In this document: piece by piece, positions 1 to 7,520 of the stretch
Layout of the letters: each line of letters opens with the position of its first letter
How positions within the stretch are numbered: the first letter of the stretch is position 1
Assembly: GCF_024347635.1 (NCBI RefSeq)
Contig: NZ_AP025510.1
Location: forward strand, 248,001-312,000
Source of the DNA: Vibrio tasmaniensis
GTDB taxonomy: Bacteria > Pseudomonadota > Gammaproteobacteria > Enterobacterales > Vibrionaceae
Length of the DNA stretch: 64,000 bases
Reading direction: 5' to 3'
Made by a program: the position numbers and the translations under genes
The notes under the pieces: generated by a model
What the model was told of the DNA's origin: nothing
Database searches by the model: none
Seen by the model: only the letters and a program-made list of their open reading frames with translations

Positions 1-1
1 C

Positions 2-55
2 TATGAGGCCGGTGAAATGCACAGATTATTGATGGCCAATAAAACAAAAGGCTGA
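2..55 (+). CDS. 3' end of an unidentified gene (partial)
   Basis: An open frame enters from the left edge and ends at TGA (53-55), reading YEAGEMHRLLMANKTKG. Only 17 residues are visible and I do not recognise the family. The frame converges on glpX, and its stop codon lies inside the glpX terminator stem, so the two genes would share the hairpin. It may be a chance frame, because there is too little sequence to judge coding quality. Confidence 0.4.
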   Translation, partial: YEAGEMHRLLMANKTKG

Positions 56-72
56 TACTTGGTATCAGCCTT
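43..72 (-). terminator. glpX terminator
   Basis: Perfect 9-bp stem GGCTGATAC / GTATCAGCC (50-58 and 62-70) with a 3-nt loop. On the minus strand it is followed by TTTTGTTTTAT, a typical rho-independent end for glpX. Confidence 0.85.
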
Positions 73-100
73 CGTGCGTTTTGTTGAACCTAGTTTTGGT

Positions 101-1108
101 TTACAGGATGTGACCGATTACTTCTGGGTCTTTACGCTCTAGGTAGTGGATAGATTTGATGCGGCGAATCGTACGACAGCGACCACGGATAAGCAGTGTT
201 TCTGTGGTTGCGATATTGCCTGTGCGAGTGATGCCTTCTAGAAGGTCACCCTTAGTAATACCCGTTGCTGAAAACACAACATTATCGCTGCGTGCCATGT
301 CTTCCATCTTCAGTACGATGCCCGCCGTTACGCCCATTTCTGCACAACGTTCTAGTTCAAGCTCACCGTGCTTGCGGTTCTCTTCTGTATCGCCTTTTAC
401 TTCATGACGAGGAAGAAGACGAGCGTGCATGTCACCGTCGAGTGCGCGAATGACAGCAGCAGAAACGACACCTTCAGGCGCGCCGCCGATGCAGTACATT
501 ACGTCTACTTCGCTATCTGGCATACATGTTAAGATAGAAGCTGCAACATCACCGTCTGGCACAGCAAATACACGAACGCCCATGGCTTGCATGTCAGCGA
601 TGATTTGATCGTGACGAGGCTTAGCCAATGTGGTTACTACTAGAGTATCGAGTGTTTTACCTAGTGCTTTAGCGATGTTTTCTAGGTTTTCTGTTAGTGG
701 CAGTTCTAGGTCAATCACGCCTTTAGCGCCAGGGCCTACAACCAACTTTTCCATGTACATATCAGGCGCTTTAAGGAAGCTGCCTTTTTCGCCTGCAGCC
801 AATACCGCCAATGCATTTGATTGACCCATTGCTGTCATGCGTGTCCCTTCAATTGGGTCTACGGCTATGTCGACAGCGTCGCCGCCCACACCTACGTTTT
901 CGCCGATGTATAGCATAGGTGCATCATCGATTTCACCTTCGCCGATAACGATCTCACCGCTAATTTCGGTTTTGTTTAGTAGGCTACGCATTACTTCTAC
1001 AGCAGCGCCATCTGCAGCGTTTTTATCGCCACGACCAAGCCACTTGTAACCAGCTAGTGCTGCACCTTCTGTGACACGAGAGAATGACATTGCTAAATCG
1101 CGTTTCAT
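101..1108 (-). CDS. glpX: Class II fructose-1,6-bisphosphatase GlpX
   Basis: GlpX hydrolyses fructose-1,6-bisphosphate to fructose-6-phosphate for gluconeogenesis in the cytoplasm. The product has 335 residues, close to the 336 of E. coli GlpX, and carries family landmarks: a GEGEIDDAPMLY segment near residues 56-67 and the metal/phosphate motif DPIEGT near 84-89. In E. coli glpX follows glpF-glpK. Here it stands alone, divergent from zapB, with its own terminator, so it has been uncoupled from glycerol genes. The family assignment is firm. Confidence 0.96.
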   Translation of the reverse strand: MKRDLAMSFSRVTEGAALAGYKWLGRGDKNAADGAAVEVMRSLLNKTEISGEIVIGEGEIDDAPMLYIGENVGVGGDAVDIAVDPIEGTRMTAMGQSNALAVLAAGEKGSFLKAPDMYMEKLVVGPGAKGVIDLELPLTENLENIAKALGKTLDTLVVTTLAKPRHDQIIADMQAMGVRVFAVPDGDVAASILTCMPDSEVDVMYCIGGAPEGVVSAAVIRALDGDMHARLLPRHEVKGDTEENRKHGELELERCAEMGVTAGIVLKMEDMARSDNVVFSATGITKGDLLEGITRTGNIATTETLLIRGRCRTIRRIKSIHYLERKDPEVIGHIL

Positions 1109-1432
1109 GCGGACTCCAAAATTATCAAAGGGGGAATAGAAATTTCGCGGCGAATTTTATCATATCCCAAAGGAAACGTTTGCCTTTTTGTTTTTTGGAG
1201 ATTGCTCTCGATCAATTCGCAGTGGAAAACAGTTATTATTCATCAAAATAATCGGTTTGCCGTCGTGGTGGTAATCGTTCACGTCAATATTCGGTAAAAA
1301 GCGCTGTTTTTTTCATCGAATGGCGCAAAATATCGAATATATTGAGTGTTTATCCTTGCTCTGCTGAGTAGAATGGGGAAATAAGTGGAGTGAACCTTCA
1401 CCATCAAACGGATAACTTAAAGGTAGGCCAGA
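1109..1432. other. glpX-zapB divergent intergenic region
   Basis: This 324-bp AT-rich spacer separates two divergent genes and must hold both promoters. There is a short imperfect palindrome around AATTTCGCGGCGAATTT (1141-1157) on the glpX side, and an AGG-type ribosome site just before zapB. I see no open frame or stable RNA in it. Confidence 0.5.
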
Positions 1433-1675
1433 ATGTCTTTTGAAGTACTAGAGCAGCTAGAAGCAAAAATTCAAACAGCAGTAGATACAATTGCACTTCT
1501 TCAAATGGAAGTGGAAGAGCTTAAAGAAGAGAAACAAGCACTAGCAACAGAAGCTGGTGAGCTTAAAGCAAGCCGTCACGAGCTAGAGCAAAAAACTCAG
1601 CAAATGCAGGAAGAGCATTCAGCATGGCAAGATCGCATCCGTAACCTTCTTGGTAAAATGGATGACGTAGAGTAA
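1433..1675 (+). CDS. zapB: Cell division protein ZapB
   Basis: ZapB is a small cytoplasmic coiled-coil protein that joins the Z ring through ZapA and helps Z-ring assembly and chromosome-terminus positioning. The 80 residues are almost entirely heptad-patterned helix (Glu, Lys, Gln and Leu rich, no Pro), with the family start MSFEVLEQLEAKIQ. Length matches the E. coli protein (about 80). The position beside rraA is conserved with enterics, where the gene was called yiiU. Single-gene unit with its own strong terminator. Confidence 0.95.
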   Translation: MSFEVLEQLEAKIQTAVDTIALLQMEVEELKEEKQALATEAGELKASRHELEQKTQQMQEEHSAWQDRIRNLLGKMDDVE

Positions 1676-1692
1676 TCTACTCTTCAGATTTA

Positions 1693-1724
1693 AAAAACGC
1701 CCGCTACTGAGTAGCGGGCGTTTT
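1693..1724. terminator. Bidirectional terminator zapB/rraA
   Basis: Perfect 14-bp stem AAAACGCCCGCTAC / GTAGCGGGCGTTTT around a TGA loop, with T-runs on both strands, between convergent zapB and rraA. Confidence 0.9.
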
Positions 1725-1768
1725 CGTTTGTGTTCTTTGGCTTGTTTTATTATTTGAAGCTGAGTGAG

Positions 1769-2287
1769 CTACTCGGCCTCTTCTTCTTCAACATCCAGAT
1801 CGAGTTCTACATCCAAAGGCTCTGCCGAAAGAATAATGCCAGTGTTGTCTGCGTAGAGATAATCTTCCGGTAAGAAGGTCACGCTGCCAAAGTTCACAGG
1901 TACATCTAATTCGCCGACACCTTCTTGGATCGCACCAACAGGGATAGAAGCCAAAGCCTGAATACCAAGGTTCATGTCTTCTAGCTCATCGACTTCACGA
2001 ACGCAGCCGTAAACCACAATACCTTCCCACTCATTGTCTTCAGCAAGTAGAGCAATCTCAGCATCGATCAGCGCTTTACGCAGTGAGCCGCCACCATCGA
2101 TTAACAACACACGTCCCAAACCATCTTGCTCTAATACGGAGCGAATTAAAGCGTTGTCTTCAAAACACTTTAATGTCGTGATCTGTCCTGCGAAGGATGC
2201 ACGTCCACCGAAGTTGCTGAACATTGGCTCCACGACATCGACTTGATCCAAATATATGTCGCACAGTGCTGAAGTGTTGTATTCCAT
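1769..2287 (-). CDS. rraA: Ribonuclease E activity regulator RraA
   Basis: RraA is a ring-shaped cytoplasmic protein that binds RNase E and lowers its activity, changing global mRNA decay. The 172 residues start [21 protein letters not shown], as in the family, and contain the GGGSLRKAL turn near residues 65-73. It is about 10 residues longer than E. coli RraA (161) because of a very acidic tail ending in EEEEAE. It follows menA in the same direction with a 73-bp gap, the order seen in enterics. Confidence 0.95.
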   Translation of the reverse strand: MEYNTSALCDIYLDQVDVVEPMFSNFGGRASFAGQITTLKCFEDNALIRSVLEQDGLGRVLLIDGGGSLRKALIDAEIALLAEDNEWEGIVVYGCVREVDELEDMNLGIQALASIPVGAIQEGVGELDVPVNFGSVTFLPEDYLYADNTGIILSAEPLDVELDLDVEEEEAE

Positions 2288-2360
2288 TAGTATACCTTTT
2301 GAACAATGAGCTTACTTTGAGTATATCGGTGCTTGATCCCTTTGCAATGATTAGTCTCAT

Positions 2361-3278
2361 TTAACTCAATAGAGTTTGAGCTACGACAACCCCTGCAAAC
2401 AATAGGTTAGTGACCAGTGAACATTTTACTATCACGGGCATCATGGGTGCAATCTGCGCTGGCTTTTCGGTTTCCCAAACGGCCTTACCGTGCTTATAAA
2501 CAATAATAATACTCAGTAAAAACGGCAGGCTGATCCAGGCCGGTTTTTCTTGAATCAGAAGGTAAATAGCGAAAGAGGCAAGGGCGAGCCCAAGCAGTGC
2601 AAAATGATAGTGCTTGGCTTTGCGCTGCCCTAGGCGAACCGCCATGGTGCGCTTACCACATTCGCTGTCGTTTTCGATATCACGCATGTTGTTGATATTG
2701 AGCACCGCAACCGCCATCAACCCGCAGCCTAGTGCAGGCAGAAACAGGCTTGGCTCTACATGACCAGTGTGTAGGAAGTATGTGCCTGAAACGCCTAACA
2801 AACCGAAGAAGATAAATACCGATAAGTCGCCAAGGCCAATATAACCATAAGGTTTATTTCCCACGGTGTAAGCGATGGCAGCCATTATGGCTAATACGCC
2901 TAACGCGATGAAAGATAAGATGCTTTCAATCGAGGTTAAGGCGTGAAAAATAAGAATCAGCCCTGCGATCATGGTAAACACGATATTGAGGATGATGGCT
3001 TGCTTCATGGTTTGCGCGGTCACCGCGCCAGATTGCATTGCACGTGTTGGCCCTAGACGGTTTTCGTTGTCTGTGCCTTTTACCGCGTCGCCATAGTCAT
3101 TGGCTAAGTTCGACAGAATCTGTAATAGAGTGGCGGTTAAAAAAGCCAATAGTGCGATTGATAAAGAAAAGTGACCACCGGCGAACGCTAAACTACTTCC
3201 TGTAAGAATAGAGACAAGTGCGAGAGGCAGAGTTTTTGGGCGTGCGGCATCAAGCCAAATCAGTAGAGATTGTTTCAT
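2361..3278 (-). CDS. menA: 1,4-dihydroxy-2-naphthoate octaprenyltransferase MenA
   Basis: MenA attaches the polyprenyl tail to 1,4-dihydroxy-2-naphthoate to give demethylmenaquinone, in the inner membrane. It is a UbiA-superfamily prenyltransferase of 305 residues with about eight or nine hydrophobic helices. The Asp-rich prenyl-diphosphate motif NDYGDAVKGTD lies near residues 60-70 and a second one, NNMRDIENDSECGKR, near 195-209. It lies between hslU and rraA, separated from hslU by a terminator, so it probably has its own promoter. Confidence 0.95.
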   Translation of the reverse strand: MKQSLLIWLDAARPKTLPLALVSILTGSSLAFAGGHFSLSIALLAFLTATLLQILSNLANDYGDAVKGTDNENRLGPTRAMQSGAVTAQTMKQAIILNIVFTMIAGLILIFHALTSIESILSFIALGVLAIMAAIAYTVGNKPYGYIGLGDLSVFIFFGLLGVSGTYFLHTGHVEPSLFLPALGCGLMAVAVLNINNMRDIENDSECGKRTMAVRLGQRKAKHYHFALLGLALASFAIYLLIQEKPAWISLPFLLSIIIVYKHGKAVWETEKPAQIAPMMPVIVKCSLVTNLLFAGVVVAQTLLS

Positions 3279-3349
3279 CGTAGGTCTAATTCTTTGTAAG
3301 TCTTCGTTTCATACTGTGATTTGAGTATACGCCCATTTTTCGGGTAATA

Positions 3350-3375
3350 AAAAGCCCACTCGAAAGTGGGCCTTG
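3350..3375 (-). terminator. hslVU terminator
   Basis: Stem AGCCCACT / AGTGGGCC with a CGAA loop, followed on the minus strand by TTTTTATTA. It lies between hslU and menA and should end the heat-shock transcript. Confidence 0.8.
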
Positions 3376-3433
3376 AATTCGCTTATTAGCTGCTATTTCT
3401 TTGAGATAGAGCAATAAGTTGGAGTTTGGTGTG

Positions 3434-4774
3434 CTACAGGATGAAGCGGCTTAGGTCTTCGTCTTCTACGAGTTCGCCAAGCTTAGATATTACGTAAGCT
3501 TCATCAATCACCAATTTGCTGCCTGCTCGGTCTGTTGCGTCGAATGAAATCTCATCCATTAGGCGCTCCATGACTGTGTGCAGACGACGCGCACCGATGT
3601 TTTCTGTAGTTTCGTTGACACGCCATGCTGCATCAGCAATTTGGTTGATGCCATCTTCAGTGAACTCAATGCCGACATCTTCTGTTTTCATCAGGGCAAT
3701 GTACTGCTCAGTCAGTGATGCCTTTGGCTCAGTAAGAATACGTTTGAAGTCGTGTGCTGATAGCGCTTCAAGTTCGACACGGATTGGCAGACGACCTTGC
3801 AGTTCAGGGATCAGATCTGATGGCTTAGCCACTTGGAATGCACCTGAAGTGATAAACAAGATGTGGTCAGTTTTAACCATACCGTGCTTAGTTGATACTG
3901 TGCTGCCTTCGATAAGGGGAAGCAGGTCACGTTGAACACCTTCACGGGATACGTCTGGGCCAGAGCTGTCGCCACGCTTACAGATTTTGTCGATCTCATC
4001 GATGAATACGATACCGTTGTTTTCAGCGTTGAAGATCGCGCTCTCTTTTAGCTCTTCTTGGTTCACAAGCTTTGCGGCTTCTTCTTCTGTCAGTGCTTTG
4101 AATGCGTCTTTGATTTTCATCTTACGCTTTTTCTTGGTGTCGCCAGCGAGGTTTTGGAACATGCCTTGTAGCTGGTTAGTCATCTCTTCCATGCCTGGAG
4201 GTGACATTATTTCAACACCCATTTGTGGCGCCGCTACATCAACTTCGATCTCTTTGTCGTCTAGCTTACCTTCACGCAGTTTCTTGCGGAAAATCTGGCG
4301 AGTGTTTGAAGCGGTTGTGTCTTCAGTTGATTGCTCGTTCTGACCCCAAGCATCACGCGCTGGTGGTAGAAGGGCATCAAGAATACGTTCTTCAGCTTGT
4401 TCTTCAGCGCGGTATTGTACTTTTTCCATCGCTTGTTGATGTGTCATCTTGATCGCAACGTCCGTTAGGTCACGGATGATGGTTTCAACTTCTTTACCTA
4501 CGTAGCCCACTTCAGTGAACTTAGTCGCTTCTACCTTGATGAAAGGCGCGTTTGCTAGTTTCGCAAGACGGCGAGCAATTTCAGTTTTACCTACACCCGT
4601 TGGGCCGATCATCAGGATGTTTTTTGGTGATACTTCAACACGCAGACTTTCTTCAAGCTGCATACGACGCCAGCGGTTACGAAGAGCGATAGCCACTGAG
4701 CGCTTAGCGTTGTCTTGGCCGATAATGTGGCGATTGAGTTCGTGAACAATTTCGCGAGGAGTCATCTCAGACAT
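3434..4774 (-). CDS. hslU: ATP-dependent protease ATPase subunit HslU
   Basis: HslU (ClpY) is the hexameric AAA+ unfoldase that feeds substrates to the HslV peptidase in the cytoplasm. The 446 residues match the usual 443. Walker [10 protein letters not shown] is near residues 58-66 and Walker [10 protein letters not shown] near 255-263; the I domain lies between them and the sensor/C-terminal domain ends in the conserved [10 protein letters not shown] tail that docks into HslV. It lies 58 bp after hslV in one operon. Confidence 0.98.
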   Translation of the reverse strand: MSEMTPREIVHELNRHIIGQDNAKRSVAIALRNRWRRMQLEESLRVEVSPKNILMIGPTGVGKTEIARRLAKLANAPFIKVEATKFTEVGYVGKEVETIIRDLTDVAIKMTHQQAMEKVQYRAEEQAEERILDALLPPARDAWGQNEQSTEDTTASNTRQIFRKKLREGKLDDKEIEVDVAAPQMGVEIMSPPGMEEMTNQLQGMFQNLAGDTKKKRKMKIKDAFKALTEEEAAKLVNQEELKESAIFNAENNGIVFIDEIDKICKRGDSSGPDVSREGVQRDLLPLIEGSTVSTKHGMVKTDHILFITSGAFQVAKPSDLIPELQGRLPIRVELEALSAHDFKRILTEPKASLTEQYIALMKTEDVGIEFTEDGINQIADAAWRVNETTENIGARRLHTVMERLMDEISFDATDRAGSKLVIDEAYVISKLGELVEDEDLSRFIL

Positions 4775-4832
4775 GGTTTTTCCTTAATTCTTTAATCACT
4801 GTTGAATACAACGTTATTGATGGAAGCGGTCG

Positions 4833-5381
4833 TTACTCTGGTTTTGGTAGCTCAACGGTGCTTTCTAGTTCTTCAATAGTGTGGTGATGGTTGGTGAATA
4901 CACAGATATCGCCCGCAATGTTCAGCGACTTTTCTGCGATTTCACGCGCATCTAAATCTGTATTTTCTAATAGTGCAGTGGCTGCTGCTTGAGCGAAGTT
5001 ACCGCCCGAACCGATAGCAATCAGGTCGTTCTCTGGTTGAACTACGTCACCGTTACCTGTGATGATCAATGAAGCAGTTTCATCCGCTACTGCTAGCAGT
5101 GCTTCTAATTTACGTAGAGCACGGTCGCTACGCCAATCCTTCGCCAGCTCAACGGCAGCTTTGGTTAGGTGGCCTTGGTGCATTTGCAGCTTGCTTTCAA
5201 ATTTTTCGAATAGCGTGAAAGCATCTGCGGTACCGCCAGCAAAACCAGCCAGTACTTTGTTGTTGTATAGGCGACGTACTTTACGGGCATTGCCCTTCAT
5301 TACGGTGTTGCCTAGAGATACTTGTCCATCACCCGCGATGACGACTTTATTATTACGACGTACAGATACAATGGTAGTCAC
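4833..5381 (-). CDS. hslV: ATP-dependent protease peptidase subunit HslV
   Basis: HslV (ClpQ) is the threonine peptidase, a proteasome-beta relative that forms two stacked hexamers capped by HslU. It has 182 residues starting at GTG, and the catalytic Thr2 is exposed after removal of the initiator Met (MTTIVSVRR). The GDGQVSLG and [11 protein letters not shown] segments are typical. The GTG start is fixed by the required N-terminal Thr, with AGAGG about 9 nt upstream. First gene of hslVU, behind a sigma-32-like promoter. Confidence 0.98.
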   Translation of the reverse strand: MTTIVSVRRNNKVVIAGDGQVSLGNTVMKGNARKVRRLYNNKVLAGFAGGTADAFTLFEKFESKLQMHQGHLTKAAVELAKDWRSDRALRKLEALLAVADETASLIITGNGDVVQPENDLIAIGSGGNFAQAAATALLENTDLDAREIAEKSLNIAGDICVFTNHHHTIEELESTVELPKPE

Positions 5382-5424
5382 GAGTAGGGCCTCTTAATAT
5401 TTCTTATCTTTGGGTATAAAAAGT

Positions 5425-5453
5425 ATATGAGGATGGTGCTCGGATAATTCAAG
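5425..5453 (-). promoter_or_regulatory. Sigma-32-type heat-shock promoter of hslVU
   Basis: On the minus strand there is CTTGAAT (5453-5447), exactly 14 nt, then CCTCATAT (5432-5425). The RpoH consensus is CTTGAAA, about 14 nt, then CCCCATNT, so this differs by two bases in total. It lies about 45 nt before the hslV GTG. hslVU is a classical heat-shock operon in E. coli, so the match fits. Confidence 0.8.
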
Positions 5454-5525
5454 GAAGGTCGAGTGATGTCGCGCAACTTATCGGCGGAAGTTGTAAGGAA
5501 ATTTGGCAAAAGGGTGTGAATAAAA

Positions 5526-5552
5526 GAAAACCTCCACAATGGGAGGCTTTCG
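5526..5552 (-). terminator. ftsN terminator
   Basis: On the minus strand GCCTCCC, loop, GTGGAGG, then TTTTCTTTTATT. It lies about 60 nt after the ftsN stop; the hexanucleotide repeat array is between stop and hairpin. Confidence 0.75.
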
Positions 5553-5563
5553 GTGTTTGGCTT

Positions 5564-5599
5564 TTCTGCTTCTGCTTCTGCTTCTGCTTCTGCTTCTGC
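5564..5599. repeat. Hexanucleotide tandem array (TTCTGC)6 after ftsN
   Basis: Six perfect copies of TTCTGC (GCAGAA on the ftsN strand) begin 14 nt beyond the ftsN stop codon and end before its terminator. The array is in the 3' untranslated part of the ftsN transcript. The unit number is a multiple of three in reading-frame terms and no gene reads through it that I can support. Confidence 0.95.
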
Positions 5600-5613
5600 A
5601 GCTAAATCTATAA

Positions 5614-6153
5614 CTACTCGGTGTCTTTCCAAATAGCACAAGGTTCGATTTTCGCTCGTTGCAGCTTATGGCGATCTCGCTCTGCATCACGCTTCAATTT
5701 GTATGGTCCTAGAACCACACGATACCAGCTACTTCCATCCTTTTTACGGATTGAGCTTGAGATACCTTGGAAGGCAATATCCAACTTACGTGCTTCAGCT
5801 TGGCTTGAGGTTTTGTACGCGCCACATTGCATGATGTAAGGGATCTTCGAGATCTGTTGCTCTTTGGCTTTTACTTCAATCTCGCGGCTTGGCAAGGTTT
5901 CAACGTAGTCCCACTTCTCCTCTGGAGGCGGCGGAATGACTTTTGTTGGTTTCGGCTTAGGCTTTGGTTTAGTTACCACTGGAGTCGGTGCTGGCGGCTC
6001 AGGGTCATTACTCAATAGGTAAAGTCCGTAACCAAAACCACCGGCGAGGAGGATCGCCAAAAGACCACTACGCCATGGTTTACGGCGAGGGGCTTGTTTT
6101 TTGGTCGGTTTTTTCGTGCCACGACCGCGCTTTACATAATCTCTATTAGCCAC
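5614..6153 (-). CDS. ftsN: Cell division protein FtsN
   Basis: FtsN is a bitopic inner-membrane protein that triggers septal peptidoglycan synthesis. I choose the GTG at 6153, giving 179 residues starting VANRDYVKRGRG, which matches the conserved FtsN N-terminus (E. coli MAQRDYVRR). Upstream in-frame codons add an unconserved leader. The order is a basic cytoplasmic tail (1-33), one membrane helix (about 34-49), a Pro/Lys-rich linker with the essential-region-like segment WDYVETLPSRE near 84-94, and a C-terminal SPOR domain (about 105-175). It is shorter than E. coli FtsN (319) because the linker is short. It lies just after cytR, as in E. coli. Confidence 0.93.
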   Translation of the reverse strand: MANRDYVKRGRGTKKPTKKQAPRRKPWRSGLLAILLAGGFGYGLYLLSNDPEPPAPTPVVTKPKPKPKPTKVIPPPPEEKWDYVETLPSREIEVKAKEQQISKIPYIMQCGAYKTSSQAEARKLDIAFQGISSSIRKKDGSSWYRVVLGPYKLKRDAERDRHKLQRAKIEPCAIWKDTE

Positions 6154-6275
6154 AAGACAATTCAATAGTTGCTGATTCTGCCCTAATGGTAATCCAGATT
6201 GAGTGAGGATAATAGTGCAGAAATGGAAGCGACACATCAAAATGTGCCGCAGAGTTATAAGGGTATTTATGAGAA

Positions 6276-7280
6276 CTACATTCGAGGTGGCGCAGTACTG
6301 CCTCGAACGACTAATTTAGCTTCAAGCAGGCGTGACCCCGCTTGTACATCGTTGCCTTTAAGTACGTCGAGCATCATCAGCATCGCTTGGCGTCCAATCT
6401 CATAACGAGGCTGAGAAATAGTCGTTAGCGGTGGATCGCAGTATTGAGCGAATTGGATATCATCGAAGCCAACAATGGATAGGTCTTGAGGAACGCGTAA
6501 GCCCAATTTTTTCGCTTCTTGAATCGCGCCAATGGCCATCGCATCGTTGTGACAGAAGATAGCGGTCGGTTGTTCAGGAAGAGCGAGTAATTGACGAACT
6601 GCTTGAGCTCCTGCTTCAAAGGTAAAGTCACCGACAGTGCTATAGGCTGGATTCATGGAGACTCCTGCACGACGTAGCGCTTGCTGGTAGCCTTGTTGGC
6701 GGAACTTACAAAGCGTTGCTGATACTGGCCCAGAGATTTGTGCGATACGCTTGTGACCTAACTGAGCTAGGTAGTTCACTGCTTCAAATGCTGAGGTCAG
6801 GTTATCGATGTGTACGGTAGGGAGTTCAAGCTCAGGGGCGAACTCACATGCCATCACCATCGGCGGTAAGTTTTTTTGTTCAGGCTTACTGACATCAAAC
6901 GGATGGTCGGTACCAAGCAGTAGCATGCCATCAGCTTGTTTAGTGAATACTAAATTAACAAATGAAGACTCACGCTTCTTCTGTTGGCCGCTATCACCCA
7001 GTAGAACGAGGTAGTCATTTTCTACTGCGGCATCTTCGATACCACGAATGATCTCTGCGAAATAAGGGTCACAGATATCAGGAACAATAGTGATGATGGT
7101 TTTTGATTCGTTGCGACGTAAATTTCTAGCTAATGTATTGGGTGAGTATCCAGCTTCAAGTACTGCTGTCTCAACTCGCTTACGAGTAGAAACCGAGACT
7201 TTTTCAGGGTTCATCAATGCACGTGATACCGTGGCTGTTGAAACGCCTGCTAGCTGGGCAACATCCTTCATTGTCGCCAT
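6276..7280 (-). CDS. cytR: LacI-family transcriptional repressor CytR
   Basis: CytR represses nucleoside uptake and catabolism genes together with CRP and is relieved by cytidine; in vibrios it also influences competence and biofilm genes (family knowledge). The 334 residues have the LacI helix-turn-helix at 1-25 (MKDVAQLAGVSTATVSRALM), hinge helix near 50-60, and a periplasmic-binding-protein core with VHIDN and VGFDDIQFAQYCDPPLTTI. Position between priA and ftsN is the same as in E. coli, which supports CytR over other LacI members. Confidence 0.93.
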   Translation of the reverse strand: MATMKDVAQLAGVSTATVSRALMNPEKVSVSTRKRVETAVLEAGYSPNTLARNLRRNESKTIITIVPDICDPYFAEIIRGIEDAAVENDYLVLLGDSGQQKKRESSFVNLVFTKQADGMLLLGTDHPFDVSKPEQKNLPPMVMACEFAPELELPTVHIDNLTSAFEAVNYLAQLGHKRIAQISGPVSATLCKFRQQGYQQALRRAGVSMNPAYSTVGDFTFEAGAQAVRQLLALPEQPTAIFCHNDAMAIGAIQEAKKLGLRVPQDLSIVGFDDIQFAQYCDPPLTTISQPRYEIGRQAMLMMLDVLKGNDVQAGSRLLEAKLVVRGSTAPPRM

Positions 7281-7450
7281 AAATTAAACCCTCTTTTTAA
7301 TTCCTTTGTTGCCTAAGTATCTAAGGCATGAATAATAAATGTAATCGAATAGATATTGTGAAAGTGTTGCTAACACTTTTTTTATTGCAATATTTTATTC
7401 GTTTCACCCGTGTAAAGTTACGGCTAGATTAACAAAAATCACATGACTAG

Positions 7451-7466
7451 TGTGAAGTTGCTCACG
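7451..7466. promoter_or_regulatory. Candidate CRP site upstream of cytR
   Basis: TGTGA-AGTTGC-TCACG matches the CRP consensus TGTGA-N6-TCACA at 9 of 10 positions. It lies in the priA-cytR gap about 170 bp before cytR. CRP control of cytR is known in E. coli; the role here is inferred. The distance is long for simple activation. Confidence 0.5.
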
Positions 7467-7520
7467 AGAAGTATGAAATATTTGTGAACAAACTTATCAT
7501 TAGTTTTAACCCAAGTGGGT

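Noticed and set aside
5378..5690. Open frames with Ala-Glu or Arg-Ser dipeptide repeats across the ftsN 3' region
   Set aside because: The repeats come from translating the (TTCTGC)6 array in two frames. Both frames overlap the ftsN end and the hslVU promoter and have no family support.
7361..7385. Hairpin AAAGTGTT-GCT-AACACTTT with T-run in the priA-cytR gap, possible terminator
   Set aside because: The T-run is on the plus strand, where no gene precedes it. It may instead be a LacI-type operator palindrome, but there is no further support.
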